Positions 8,401-17,171 of a DNA stretch of 64,000 nucleotides are shown here, in pieces. A program made the translations under genes and the position numbers. The first letter of the stretch is position 1, and the number at the start of each line of letters is the position of its first letter. The notes under the pieces were generated by a model that made no database searches, was not told the DNA's origin, and worked only from the letters and a program-made list of their open reading frames with translations. The DNA is taken from the NCBI RefSeq assembly GCF_935825525.1, contig NZ_CAKXZT010000145.1, positions 40,437 through 104,436 on the forward strand, written 5' to 3'. Source of the stretch: Mesorhizobium escarrei. GTDB taxonomy: Bacteria; Pseudomonadota; Alphaproteobacteria; Rhizobiales; Rhizobiaceae.

Positions 8401-9287
8401 CACACACTCCGTCCAAACAGACCCGCGGGCTTGACGAGTAGCACGAGCGCCATGATGACAAAGATCACCACGGCCGAGCCTTCCGGATAGAATACGCGGG
8501 TCAGCCCCTCGATCAGCCCGAGCCCGAAGCCGGTGAGGATTGAGCCCAGGATTGAGCCCATGCCGCCGATGACGACGACGGCAAAGACGACAATGATCAG
8601 GTCTGCCCCCATGTTCGGATTGACTGCGTATATCGGCGCGGCGAGCACGCCGGCGAAACCCGCGAGTGCGACGCCGAAACCATATGTGAGCGTGACCAGC
8701 AGCGGTACGTTGATGCCGAACGCGCCGACCATGGTCGGGTTCTCGGTCGCTGCCCTGAGATAGGCGCCAAGCCGGGTCTTTTCGATGATGAACCAGGTCG
8801 CGAGGCACACGATGAGGGAAGCCACGATCACCCAGGCGCGCGAATTGGGCAGGTACATGAAGCCGAGATTATACCCGCCGGTCAGAAGCGGCGGCGGTGG
8901 GTACGGCAGGCCGGAAACGCCAAAAAACTGGCGGAAGAAGCCGACGATGATCAGCGCCAGGCCGAAAGTGAGAAGCAGCCCGTAGAGATGGTCGAGGTGA
9001 TAGAGCCGTCGGATCATTACGCGCTCGAGCACGATGCCGGTGACGCCGACGATCGGCGGCACGATGAACACAGCCCACCAGTAACCGACGCCGAGATAGT
9101 TGAGCAGCATCCAGGCGCCGAAGGCGCCCAGCATGTACTGCGCGCCATGCGTGAAATTGATGATGTTCAACAGACCGAAGATGACCGCCAGCCCGAGGCT
9201 CAGAACCGCATAGAAGGAACCATTGATCAGCCCGAGCAGCAATTGCCCGAACAGGACCTGCGGCGGAATTCCAAGCAGTTCGAACAT
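8400..9287 (-). CDS. livH: Branched-chain amino acid-type ABC permease (LivH)
   Basis: 295 residues with about eight membrane segments. Family motifs are LLLGLINGSFYAVLSLGLA at the N terminus, GLLNIINFTHGAQYMLGAF, and the coupling segment RLGAYLRAATENPTMVGAFG. It is the first channel subunit, cotranscribed with livM and preceded by the binding-protein gene 69 bases upstream. The ATG at 9287 is preceded by AGCGACC with only a weak Shine-Dalgarno, so translation may rely on the operon mRNA. Confidence 0.92.
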   Translation of the reverse strand: MFELLGIPPQVLFGQLLLGLINGSFYAVLSLGLAVIFGLLNIINFTHGAQYMLGAFGAWMLLNYLGVGYWWAVFIVPPIVGVTGIVLERVMIRRLYHLDHLYGLLLTFGLALIIVGFFRQFFGVSGLPYPPPPLLTGGYNLGFMYLPNSRAWVIVASLIVCLATWFIIEKTRLGAYLRAATENPTMVGAFGINVPLLVTLTYGFGVALAGFAGVLAAPIYAVNPNMGADLIIVVFAVVVIGGMGSILGSILTGFGLGLIEGLTRVFYPEGSAVVIFVIMALVLLVKPAGLFGRSV

Positions 9288-9356
9288 GGTCGCTCCAGCT
9301 GACTTATCGACGAAACGACGCGCCGAGTGGTTCGGCGCATCGTTGGCGAGGCTCGC

Positions 9357-10553
9357 TTACTTGACGAGCGAACAGCCGCCTTCGGCGAGCGGGCGGAACG
9401 CCTTGTCGGCCGGAATGGTGGCCACCGTCTCGAAATAATCCCATGGACGCTTCGATTGGTCCGGCTTCTTGACGCGGAACAGATACATGTCGTGCAGCTT
9501 GCGCCCGTCGGCGCGGATCGTGCCCTTGCCGAACAGCGGATCCTCGGTCGGCATTTCCTTCATTTTGGCCATCACCTTGGCCGCATCCTTGTCGCCGACG
9601 GCTTCGACGGCTTTAAGGTAATGCAGGACAGAAGCATAGACTCCGGCCTCGATCATCGAAGGCTTTTGTCCGGCATTCCGCTCCTGGAAACGGGCAGAGA
9701 ATTCCCGCGTTTGATCGTTCTTGTCCCAGTAGAACGCGCTGGTGAGCACGAGGCCTTGCGCCACTTCGAGGCCAAGCGCATGCACGTCGTTGATGAACAT
9801 CAGCAGGGCGGCGAGCGCCTGGCCACCCTGCGTGATGCCAAATTCCGACGCCTGTTTGACCGCGTTGATCGTGTCGCCGCCGGCATTGGCGAGGCCGACG
9901 ACCTTGGCACCCGACCCTTGCGCCTGCAGCAGGAAGGACGAAAAATCCTGGCCGGGGAAAGGATGACGGACGGCGCCGAGAACCTTGCCGCCCGATGCTT
10001 CGACGACCGCCGACGTATCGCGCTCGAGCGCGTGGCCGAAGGCGTAGTCCGCTGTGACGAAGAACCAGCTGTCGCCGCCCTGTGCGACCATGGCCGAGCC
10101 CGTGCCGTTGGCAAGCGCCCAGGTGTCGTAGGTCCAGTGGACGGTGTTGGGCGAACAGGCTTTGCCGGTGAGGTCGGACGAGGCCGGACCCGAGGCGAGG
10201 AAGATCTTGTTCTTCTCCTTGGTGATCTCGTTGACGGCGAGCGCCACCGACGAGGTTGGCACGTCGGCGATTACATCGACATTTTCGGTGTCGTACCACT
10301 GGCGGGCGATGTTCGAGCCGACATCCGGCTTGTTCTGGTGGTCGGCGGAGACGATCGACACATTGATGCCCTTGTCCGTCGCCTTGAAGTCTTCGACCGC
10401 CATCTGGGCCGCGATGACCGAGCCTTCGCCGGCGATGTCTGCATAGATGCCGGAACGGTCATTCAGAACGCCGATCTTGACATCTGTGGCGTAGGCCGCG
10501 CCGGCCATCAGCAGGCTCGCCGTTGAAGCCAGGACAAATCCCATTTTTTTCAT
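9357..10553 (-). CDS. LivK/LivJ-type periplasmic substrate-binding protein
   Basis: 398 residues. MKKMGFVLASTASLLMAGAA is a Sec signal peptide cut near AYATD. The mature protein is a type I periplasmic binding fold: VKIGVLNDRSGIYADIAGEG, then AVNEITKEKNKIFLASG and HWTYDTWALANGT. The start is placed at the ATG at 10553 with GGAGGGAAG upstream; an in-frame ATG 20 codons earlier lacks signal-peptide sense. Homologues of this shape often bind amino acids, aromatic acids or short amides, so the ligand cannot be read from sequence. The gene sits third in the liv operon, between livF and livH. Confidence 0.9.
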   Translation of the reverse strand: MKKMGFVLASTASLLMAGAAYATDVKIGVLNDRSGIYADIAGEGSVIAAQMAVEDFKATDKGINVSIVSADHQNKPDVGSNIARQWYDTENVDVIADVPTSSVALAVNEITKEKNKIFLASGPASSDLTGKACSPNTVHWTYDTWALANGTGSAMVAQGGDSWFFVTADYAFGHALERDTSAVVEASGGKVLGAVRHPFPGQDFSSFLLQAQGSGAKVVGLANAGGDTINAVKQASEFGITQGGQALAALLMFINDVHALGLEVAQGLVLTSAFYWDKNDQTREFSARFQERNAGQKPSMIEAGVYASVLHYLKAVEAVGDKDAAKVMAKMKEMPTEDPLFGKGTIRADGRKLHDMYLFRVKKPDQSKRPWDYFETVATIPADKAFRPLAEGGCSLVK

Positions 10554-10605
10554 CGCTACTTCCCTCCGATTGCGGCGCAACGCGCCGTTGATGGTTGATG
10601 ATTGT

Positions 10606-11352
10606 CTAGACACCGAGATAGGCGTGCAGCTTGTCGATGTTGGCGTCGAGTTCGCGGTTGGGGATCGTGTCGATCACGCGCCCCTGTTCCACCACGTAGT
10701 GACGGTCCGCGACCAACGCGGCGAAATGAAAATTCTGTTCGACGAGCACGATCGTGAATCCCTCGTCCTTGAGCCGGGCAATGGTGCGGCCGATCTGCTG
10801 CACGATGACCGGCGCAAGCCCTTCGGTCGGCTCATCGAGCAGCAAGAGCTTGGCGCCCGTCCGCAGGATCCGGCCGATGGCGAGCATCTGCTGTTCGCCG
10901 CCCGATAGCTTGGTGCCTTGGCTCGAAAGCCGTTCCTTCAGGTTCGGGAAGAGCTCGAAAATCTGCTCGACGGTGAGCCCACCAGGGCGCACCTGCGGCG
11001 GCAGCATCAAATTCTCCTCGACAGAGAGGCTGGAAAAGATCGCCCGCTCCTCGGGGCAGTAGGCGATGCCCATCTGTGCGATCAACCGCGACGGCAGCTT
11101 GATCGTCTCCCGACCGTCGTAGGTGACCGAGCCCGAGCGCCTGGAAAGAATTCCCATCACCGCCTTCAGCGTCGTCGTCTTGCCGGCGCCATTGCGGCCG
11201 AGCAGCGTCACCACTTCGCCTTCGCCAACCTCGAAACTCACGCCGTGAAGCACATGGCTCTCGCCGTACCAGCCCTGCAGGCCATCGACGCGAAGCAGCG
11301 GTCTCGCCGAGGGCCCAGCAGCCGGCCTGCTTGCAAGCTCAACTTCAGACAT
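10606..11352 (-). CDS. livF: Branched-chain amino acid-type ABC ATPase (LivF)
   Basis: 248 residues from the ATG at 11352. Walker A is GRNGAGKTT, the signature is LSGGEQQML, Walker B is LLLLDEPTEGLAP and the H-loop is LVEQNFHFA. Its start overlaps the end of livG by eight bases, which supports this start over longer alternatives. The gene supplies one of the two ATPase subunits of the LivGF pair. Confidence 0.93.
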   Translation of the reverse strand: MSEVELASRPAAGPSARPLLRVDGLQGWYGESHVLHGVSFEVGEGEVVTLLGRNGAGKTTTLKAVMGILSRRSGSVTYDGRETIKLPSRLIAQMGIAYCPEERAIFSSLSVEENLMLPPQVRPGGLTVEQIFELFPNLKERLSSQGTKLSGGEQQMLAIGRILRTGAKLLLLDEPTEGLAPVIVQQIGRTIARLKDEGFTIVLVEQNFHFAALVADRHYVVEQGRVIDTIPNRELDANIDKLHAYLGV

Positions 11353-12100
11353 GGCCGGCCCCGATATAGGCTTCGACAACGCGCGGATCTTTGGAAACCG
11401 CAGCATAGTCGCCTTCGGCGAGGACTTTGCCGCGCGCGAGCACGGTGATGCGGTTCGACAGCGATGCGACGACGGACAGATTGTGCTCAACCATCAAAAT
11501 CGTGCGGTTCTTGGAGATGCGCCGGATCAGCGCCGAGATGCGCTCGATGTCTTCTTGCGCCATGCCGGCCATGGGCTCGTCGAGAAGCAGCATTTCAGGG
11601 TTCAGCGCCAGCGTCGTCGCGATTTCAAGCGCGCGCTTGCGGCCGTAGGACAGATCGCTGGCGCGGATATCTGAAAACTCGGTCAGGCCGACATCGGCCA
11701 GAAGAGCCGCACCCTCGCTATTGAACTTGGAGAGCACTGTTTCGGAGCGCCAGAAATCGAAACTGTCGCCGCGCCGGCGCTGCAGCGCGATGCGGACATT
11801 CTCAAGTGCCGTCATGTGCGGAAACACCGCCGATATCTGAAAGGAGCGCACAAGGCCCAGCCGCGCGATGTCGGCCGGCTGCATCCTGGTGATGTCGCGG
11901 CCTTGGTAGCGGATCGCCCCGCGCGTTGGCTGGAGGAATTTGGTCAGCAAGTTGAAGAGGGTGGTCTTGCCTGCGCCGTTGGGACCGATCAGCGCGTGGA
12001 TCGATCCTCGCTCCACCGTCAGGTTGACATTGTTGACAGCGACAAAGCCCCCAAATTCCTTAGTCAATCCCGCTGCTTCGAGGATCGCTCCGGAATTCAT
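11345..12100 (-). CDS. livG: Branched-chain amino acid-type ABC ATPase (LivG)
   Basis: 251 residues. Walker A is GPNGAGKTT, followed by the LivG-type Q-loop segment LVRSFQISAVFPHMTALENV. The signature motif is LSYGRKR, a variant of LSGGQ usual for LivG proteins. Walker B is MLLLDEPMAGMA and the H-loop is LMVEHNLSVV. Its ATG overlaps the stop of a 27-codon ORF (ATGA at 12097-12100), so its translation may be coupled to that ORF. It is the first full-length gene of the liv operon. Confidence 0.93.
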   Translation of the reverse strand: MNSGAILEAAGLTKEFGGFVAVNNVNLTVERGSIHALIGPNGAGKTTLFNLLTKFLQPTRGAIRYQGRDITRMQPADIARLGLVRSFQISAVFPHMTALENVRIALQRRRGDSFDFWRSETVLSKFNSEGAALLADVGLTEFSDIRASDLSYGRKRALEIATTLALNPEMLLLDEPMAGMAQEDIERISALIRRISKNRTILMVEHNLSVVASLSNRITVLARGKVLAEGDYAAVSKDPRVVEAYIGAGHV

Positions 12101-12180
12101 GCGCGGGAGCCCTCGCCGGTCATCGGCGTGAAAACGTGGAACCGCGCTGCGAGGCTATCCGCCCCCAGGGTGACTTCCAT
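12097..12180 (-). CDS. 27-codon leader ORF coupled to livG
   Basis: The ORF encodes MEVTLGADSLAARFHVFTP followed by MTGEGSRA. It has a very strong Shine-Dalgarno (GGGAGGAAACC directly before the ATG at 12180) and ends in an ATGA overlap with livG. That combination argues it is really translated. It shows no membrane segment or recognised domain. It could be a coupling leader, a small regulatory peptide, or the worn end of an older gene; the composition does not show an amino-acid run typical of attenuation leaders. Confidence 0.45.
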   Translation of the reverse strand: MEVTLGADSLAARFHVFTPMTGEGSRA

Positions 12181-12329
12181 GGTTTCCTCCCGTGGCACTT
12201 CCGCCCGCAACAAACGACCTAATCCACATCGCGTCAAGGCCGCAATTGCCGGCGCTGTGGCACGGAGCCTTCGAGCATTTTCTAATTGCAATCTCGAAGG
12301 GGAGCAAACGACAGGCCAGGCGTGCCTGT

Positions 12330-12361
12330 AATCCGAACCCATCCCCAATCCGAACCCATCC
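12330..12361. repeat. 15-bp tandem direct repeat upstream of the liv operon
   Basis: AATCCGAACCCATCC occurs at 12330-12344 and again at 12347-12361, a 17-base period. It lies in the 232-base gap (12181-12412) between the small gene ending at 12413 and the liv leader ORF, where the liv promoter is expected. It may be an operator with two sites on nearly one face of the helix, or a chance duplication. Nothing else was recognised in this gap. Confidence 0.4.
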
Positions 12362-12412
12362 GGCCGAGCCGTTCGAAATTCCGCGCCGACTGATTGGATG
12401 AACGCGAAATGC

Positions 12413-12655
12413 CTAGCTGCGCTGGCTTGAGTTGGGGTTTTCCCGGTCTGCCCGGGTGATCTTGCCTTTCGACGCTTTCGATCCGCCGCCCCATTCCTGG
12501 GCCTTCCTGGCTTGGGCGCCGCCCTTGGCCGGTTCCTTGGCCTTGTCGCTGCCGCTTGCCCTCTTTCCCGCTACAGGCTGGCCCGATACAGGCTGCTCGG
12601 CTTTCGGAGGCGAGTTTTTCTTTGCCTCCTGTCGATGGTCGGGGATCGCAGCCAT
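12413..12655 (-). CDS. Small, highly charged hydrophilic protein
   Basis: 80 residues, rich in Lys, Ala, Ser, Pro and Gln, with no hydrophobic core (for example KAKEPAKGGAQARKAQEWGG). It is probably intrinsically disordered. GGAGCGG lies upstream of the ATG at 12655. It follows the other small gene at 12683-12829 in the same direction, with 27 bases between. Such Lys/Ala/Gly-rich proteins in rhizobia are often stress-inducible or LEA-like, but no domain is recognised. The opposite strand in the same interval is also open, so the call rests on the ribosome binding site and composition. Confidence 0.5.
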   Translation of the reverse strand: MAAIPDHRQEAKKNSPPKAEQPVSGQPVAGKRASGSDKAKEPAKGGAQARKAQEWGGGSKASKGKITRADRENPNSSQRS

Positions 12656-12682
12656 TGCGGCCCGCTCCGGGGCAGGCGTCGG

Positions 12683-12829
12683 TTAGTCCTTGCCGCGCTT
12701 TGGATCCTTGCCGGCAGCCTGGCTGCTCTTTTGCGGCTTGTCCATCTTGTCCTGATTGCCACCGCGGTTGCCGCCGTGCTCGCCGCTCGATCCCTTGACG
12801 GCTTTTATGTCTTGAAGCTTCGTAGCCAT
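12683..12829 (-). CDS. 48-residue Gly/Lys-rich small protein
   Basis: Starting at the ATG at 12829 with AAAGGAGAACC upstream, it encodes MATKLQDIKAVKGSSGEHGG followed by a Gly/Asn/Lys-rich tail (NRGGNQDKMDK). The good ribosome binding site favours a real gene. The low-complexity hydrophilic composition matches its neighbour at 12413 and suggests a pair of disordered proteins. I recognise no family with certainty. Confidence 0.5.
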   Translation of the reverse strand: MATKLQDIKAVKGSSGEHGGNRGGNQDKMDKPQKSSQAAGKDPKRGKD

Positions 12830-13007
12830 CCTGGTTCTCCTTTTGGTCCGCCTACTTGAACTCCCCTGACGCGGCGATTGTTCCCGCCGGGAACATATCG
12901 GCCCTTCGAGAGTTGGCGCAGGAGGACCGCACCGCAATGAACGCGAGGAAGGAGATTGCCGTCGTAGCTTTTTGAAGGATGACCTTCGCTTTCGAGAAGT
13001 GTTGCAG

Positions 13008-14102
13008 ATGAAAATTGCCCAGATCGCCCCCCTTACCGAAGCCGTGCCGCCGCGGACCTATGGCGGGACCGAGCGAATAGTTTCATATCTGACTGAAGAG
13101 CTTGTTCGACAGGGGCATGACGTGACCTTGTTCGCCAGCGGTGATTCCCGCACCTCTGCCGAATTGGTCCCATGTTGCGATATTGCACTGCGCCTGAATC
13201 CCAGGGTCCGGCACGACATTCCCCAGCACGTGATGATGCTTGAACAGGTGCGCAGGCGGGCCGATGAATTCGACGTGCTGCATTTTCACATCGATATTCT
13301 CCACTTCCCCATAGTCCGGGACTTTGCCCAGCGAACCGTTACGACACTTCATGGCCGGCTCGACCTCCCGGACCTGGCGCAGCTTTATGCGATGTTTGAT
13401 GACATTCCGCTGGTTTCGATTTCTTACGATCAACGCTGGCCCATGCCGCCTGTCCGTTGGGTCGGAACGGTGTATCACGGTCTGCCTCGCGATCTTCTGC
13501 CGTTTCGCCCGAAAGCATCGGGCTACCTCGCATTCCTCGGCCGCATCTCACCAGAAAAGGGGCCGGAAACGGCCATTGAGATCGCTGCACGTACCGGAAT
13601 GCCGCTGAAGATCGCCGCCAAGATCGACAAGGTAGACCAATCCTATTGGAAAGAGAGGGTCGAACCCCAAGTTCTTAGAAATTCGAACGTGGAATTCATC
13701 GGCGAGATCGACGAACGGCGAAAAGCAGACTTTTTGGGTAATGCAGCAGCGCTTTTGTTCCCTATCGACTGGCCGGAACCCTTCGGACTCGTAACCATCG
13801 AGGCGATGGCCTGTGGCACGCCTGTGATAGCGTTCAGGCGCGGTGCCGTTCCGGAGGTCATCGACGATGGTGTTTCCGGGTTGATCGTCGACACGCTGGA
13901 CGGAGCTGTGGATGCGGTACGGCGGATAAACGGGCTTGATCGTGCACAGGTGCGACGGACTTTTGAAGAGCGATTCACGGTCGAGCGCATGTGCCGCGAC
14001 TACGTGGCGATCTATGGCTCGCTCTCGGAGGACATAACAGAAGCACTTGGTTCTCAACACGAGCGCGCTAAAAATGCCGCAATGATGACTATGTCTACCT
14101 GA
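13008..14102 (+). CDS. GT4-family glycosyltransferase
   Basis: 364 residues from the ATG at 13008 (MKIAQIAPLTEAVPPRTYGG). The N-terminal donor half shows the GGTERIVSYLTEELVRQGHDV pattern split over two helices. The C-terminal half carries FLGRISPEKG, then PIDWPEPFGLVTIEAMACGTPV with the catalytic E-x7-E of GT4 retaining enzymes, then RRGAVPEVID. The neighbouring debranching-type glucosidase suggests a role in glucan or compatible-solute sugar metabolism, but acceptor and donor are not determined. Confidence 0.88.
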   Translation: MKIAQIAPLTEAVPPRTYGGTERIVSYLTEELVRQGHDVTLFASGDSRTSAELVPCCDIALRLNPRVRHDIPQHVMMLEQVRRRADEFDVLHFHIDILHFPIVRDFAQRTVTTLHGRLDLPDLAQLYAMFDDIPLVSISYDQRWPMPPVRWVGTVYHGLPRDLLPFRPKASGYLAFLGRISPEKGPETAIEIAARTGMPLKIAAKIDKVDQSYWKERVEPQVLRNSNVEFIGEIDERRKADFLGNAAALLFPIDWPEPFGLVTIEAMACGTPVIAFRRGAVPEVIDDGVSGLIVDTLDGAVDAVRRINGLDRAQVRRTFEERFTVERMCRDYVAIYGSLSEDITEALGSQHERAKNAAMMTMST

Positions 14103-14179
14103 CCGAGCAAGGCGACGGCTCGGCTGCTCGGATCAGCGCCTGAGCCGCCTTGGTCGCTTCTGGACGGGAGGAGTTGACC

Positions 14180-16348
14180 ATGACCACTCAACTCGAAGAC
14201 CGCAAGATTGATCCAGCCGTGGCGCTGCCGGCAATCGACGAAACGGCACCGCGCGAGCCGCATCGGCAATTTGCGCTGAAACACGAGGATTGCTTCGTCG
14301 TCGCAGACAGCTACGGCGACATACGCGGCACCGGCGACGGGCTTTTCCGTGACGACACGCGTGTTTTGTCGCGCTTTCGCCTGTTCATCGGCGGCCGGAT
14401 GCCGTCGCTGCTCGGCGCCTCGCTGTCGCAGGACAACATCCTGTTCACCGCCAATCTCACCAACCTGGCCACTATCGGGCCGAATGGCAGCGAAGCTTTG
14501 CCGGGCGTCGTCCACGTCGATCGGACGCGGTTCATCTGGCAGGACCGCATGTTCGAACGCATCAAGTTCACCAACTACTCCGCGCGCGAGGTGGTTCTCC
14601 CGGTCAGGCTCGACTTCGACGCCGATTTCCGTGACATGTTCGAGGTGCGCGGCACTACGCGTAGCCGCCGCGGCCGCGCCCATGACGCGCTGGTCGGCGC
14701 GGCGAGCGTAACGTTCCGATATGAAGGCCTCGACAATGTGGCGCGTCAATCGGTCATCGCATTCTCGATCAAGCCCGATCAGGTGCACCCCAATCACGCC
14801 GATTTCCTCATTGTCGTGGCAAGACGTGACAGCAGAGCATTGTACCTGGAGGTCGGCCACAGCGACGAAACCCCCTCCAGCGACCGCTTTCGCGCGGCCG
14901 CTGCGCGAGCCCGCTTCGCCATGCGCTCAAAGCGCCGGCAGGGCGCCACCGTCTTCAGCTCCGGCCGCGTGTTCAACGACTGGCTGACACGCACGCGCGC
15001 CGACATCGCGCTGCTGACGACCGATCTGGAGACCGGGCCATACCCCTATGCCGGCATCCCCTGGTTTTCGACGGCTTTCGGCCGCGATGGCGTCATTTCC
15101 GCCTTGCAGATGCTTTGGCTCAATCCGGACCTTGCCCGCGGCGTACTGGCGTTTCTTGCCCACTATCAGTCGACCGAGACCTCTGTATTCGACGATGCCG
15201 AGCCTGGCAAAATCATGCATGAAACCCGGAAGGGCGAAATGGCCGTGCTGCGCGAGCTGCCGTTCGGCCGCTACTATGGCGGCGTCGACACCACGCCACT
15301 CTATGTCTATCTGGCTTCGTCCTACGCCGATCGCACCGGAGACGAGGCATTCGTCGACCGTATGTGGGACTCGCTGGGCGCCGCCACTGCTTGGATGGAA
15401 GAGGTCGGAGCCCGCAACGGGGAAGGCTTTGTAACCTACAACAGGGCGGCCGACACGGGTCTGTTCAACCAAGGCTGGAAGGACAGTTCCGATGCCGTCT
15501 TCCACGCCGACGGCACCATCCCCAAAGGGCCGATCGCATTGGTCGAGGTGCAAGGTTATGCCTTCGCCGCATATCAAGGGATGGCGGCGCTGGCCGCCAG
15601 GCGCGGCGACGACGCCAAGGCGGCGCACTGGAGCGCCCTGGCAGAGAGGATCCGTCAGGCGGTCGAGACGCATTTCTGGATGCCGGACCGCGATTTCTAT
15701 GCTTTGGCGATCGACGGAGAAGGCAAGCAATGCGCGGTTCGCACGTCCAACGCCGGTCACCTGCTTTATGTCGGGCTGCCGTCGGCGGAACGGGCGCAGG
15801 CACTTGCCAGCCAGCTGCTCTCTGCCCATCTTCATAGCGGTTGGGGCGTTCGCACACTGGCCGACGACGAGATCCCATTCAACCCGATGTCATATCATAA
15901 TGGCTCGATCTGGCCGCACGACACCGCGCTCTGCGCCTCCGGGCTCGCCCGCTATCACGAACGCGACAGCGTCGTGAAGCTGATGAGCGGTATGTTCGAG
16001 GCGGCGGTCCGTTTCAACATGCGGCTGCCAGAGCTGTTCTGCGGCTTTACGCGTGCGGCCAGCGATTCACCGGTGGCCTACCCGGTCGCCTGCCTGCCGC
16101 AAGCCTGGTCGGCTGGCTCCGCTTTCATGATGCTGCAGGCTTGCCTGGGCATTCGGGTTGACGGCTGGAAACGCGAGATCACTGTGGAACGCCCGCGGCT
16201 GCCTATCGGCATCGACAACATCGTTATCCGCCACCTGGCCATTGGCGAGGCGAAAGTCGATCTCATCTTCGAGCGCATTGGCGACCGTGTTGTGTGTTAT
16301 CTCGACCACCGCCATGAGGGTCTGGTGCCTCTGGTGGTGCGCTCATAA
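14180..16348 (+). CDS. Amylo-alpha-1,6-glucosidase-like (glycogen debranching-type) GH protein
   Basis: 722 residues. The N-terminal ~230 residues (FALKHEDCFVVADSYGDIRG and following) form the N-terminal glycogen-debranching domain. The C-terminal (alpha/alpha)6-barrel contains PYAGIPWFSTAFGRDG near residue 290, NQGWKDSSDAVFHADG near 440 and MSYHNGSIWPHDTALCASGL near 570, all typical of GDE-like glucosidases. The start is set at 14180, after GGGAGGAGTTGACC. It lies 77 bases after the glycosyltransferase and probably shares its transcript. Homologues of this size hydrolyse alpha-1,6 or alpha-linked oligosaccharides; the precise substrate is uncertain. Confidence 0.88.
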   Translation: MTTQLEDRKIDPAVALPAIDETAPREPHRQFALKHEDCFVVADSYGDIRGTGDGLFRDDTRVLSRFRLFIGGRMPSLLGASLSQDNILFTANLTNLATIGPNGSEALPGVVHVDRTRFIWQDRMFERIKFTNYSAREVVLPVRLDFDADFRDMFEVRGTTRSRRGRAHDALVGAASVTFRYEGLDNVARQSVIAFSIKPDQVHPNHADFLIVVARRDSRALYLEVGHSDETPSSDRFRAAAARARFAMRSKRRQGATVFSSGRVFNDWLTRTRADIALLTTDLETGPYPYAGIPWFSTAFGRDGVISALQMLWLNPDLARGVLAFLAHYQSTETSVFDDAEPGKIMHETRKGEMAVLRELPFGRYYGGVDTTPLYVYLASSYADRTGDEAFVDRMWDSLGAATAWMEEVGARNGEGFVTYNRAADTGLFNQGWKDSSDAVFHADGTIPKGPIALVEVQGYAFAAYQGMAALAARRGDDAKAAHWSALAERIRQAVETHFWMPDRDFYALAIDGEGKQCAVRTSNAGHLLYVGLPSAERAQALASQLLSAHLHSGWGVRTLADDEIPFNPMSYHNGSIWPHDTALCASGLARYHERDSVVKLMSGMFEAAVRFNMRLPELFCGFTRAASDSPVAYPVACLPQAWSAGSAFMMLQACLGIRVDGWKREITVERPRLPIGIDNIVIRHLAIGEAKVDLIFERIGDRVVCYLDHRHEGLVPLVVRS

Positions 16349-16420
16349 CGCAGGCCGGCAAGCGGCCACTGGCGTCAGCCGCTGTCGGCAGAGGGCCAGC
16401 AAGGGCGCGCGCCTAATGTA

Positions 16421-16550
16421 ATGCATGTCGCGCAAAAGCATGCCCTCGGGCCTGGACCCGAGGGTGTGCAGGGGTTTTGCGATAACGACATGCATAAACA
16501 ACAACCTAAAGCGCGTCACGTGAGGCCGGTCGAACGCGACGCGCTTTAGG
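16421..16550. repeat. Rhizobial mosaic intergenic element (nested inverted repeats)
   Basis: Two palindromic modules sit in the gap 16349-16627. The first pairs ATGCATGTCG (16421-16430) with CGACATGCAT (16486-16495) and contains inner arms CGCAAAA/TTTTGCG and CCCTCGGG/CCCGAGGG. The second pairs CCTAAAGCGCGTC (16505-16517) exactly with GACGCGCTTTAGG (16538-16550). The sequence closely resembles the repeated intergenic mosaic elements (RIME-like) that I recall scattered through Mesorhizobium and Sinorhizobium. It can fold into long hairpins and may end the upstream transcript or bind nucleoid proteins. Confidence 0.7.
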
Positions 16551-16627
16551 CTCGTGTTGAACCACCTCCCGGAACACAATGTCGCGGCAAACGTTGCAAA
16601 GACAATCGATCGTCTTTGAGGGATGCC

Positions 16628-16837
16628 ATGGCCATCCGTCGAAAAGCTGAGGAAGCTGGTATTTTCGATCCGTCCGAGTTGCTTCTGCTGGCTCGAGCGT
16701 TCGAACAGCTCAAGCTTGAAGGTCAATCGACTGGTCAGCGCGAGGCGATCGCGTCTCGGATTATTGCCAATTACATGGCCGGCGTGACCGACGAGACAGA
16801 ACTGATTTCCCTATCAAGGCAGCCGTTGGGCCGATAG
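16628..16837 (+). CDS. Small conserved hypothetical protein
   Basis: 69 residues, mostly helical: EAGIFDPSELLLLARAFEQL, then REAIASRIIANYMAGVTDE and LISLSRQPLGR. The ATG at 16628 has GAGGGATGCC upstream. The pattern of two amphipathic helices and the conserved-looking tail match small proteins that I recall from many rhizobial genomes, with no assigned function. It stands alone between the mosaic repeat and the convergent gene cluster ending at 16966. Confidence 0.65.
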   Translation: MAIRRKAEEAGIFDPSELLLLARAFEQLKLEGQSTGQREAIASRIIANYMAGVTDETELISLSRQPLGR

Positions 16838-16965
16838 CGCCGCCCGCCCGGCTGCGGCGCCGGAAATGGCATACACAGCCAGCGTAGCGCAACACCTGTA
16901 CGGCGAATCCGCCTAAAAGCTCCTTCGGAGCTATGGCTTTCGAGCGCAATTGATTGGTCGTGAGT

Positions 16966-17139
16966 TTAGTTGGTCTTCAACTGGCCGACGCGATTTTCGG
17001 CAATCCAGCGGGCGGCAAGCACCAATGCGCCCATACTGAAATCCTTGCCGTGCTTGGCCACCATTTCTTCCGACAGCTTGGCAAGCCTTTCGAAGAATTC
17101 GTCCTTGCTCTCGTCCTCGGGGCTGGGTTCGGTTTGCAT
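16966..17139 (-). CDS. 57-residue hypothetical protein
   Basis: Starts at the ATG at 17139 (MQTEPSPEDESKDEFFERL) with AAAAGGAGCACAAA upstream, a better site than the ATG six codons earlier. After an acidic N terminus it has an amphipathic helix (FFERLAKLSEEMVAKHGKDF) and ends LAARWIAENRVGQLKTN. It is the last gene of a four-gene minus-strand run (19104 to 16966). Function unknown. Confidence 0.55.
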   Translation of the reverse strand: MQTEPSPEDESKDEFFERLAKLSEEMVAKHGKDFSMGALVLAARWIAENRVGQLKTN

Positions 17140-17171
17140 TTTGTGCTCCTTTTGCATGCGGCCTGCCTTTG

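Noticed and set aside
9327..10526. Plus-strand open frame opposite the liv binding-protein gene
   Set aside because: Antisense shadow; the minus strand has a signal peptide, ribosome binding site and family motifs.
14103..14131. CCGAGCA/TGCTCGG inverted repeat between glycosyltransferase and glucosidase as a terminator
   Set aside because: Seven-base arms with no T tract; spacing suggests the two genes are cotranscribed.
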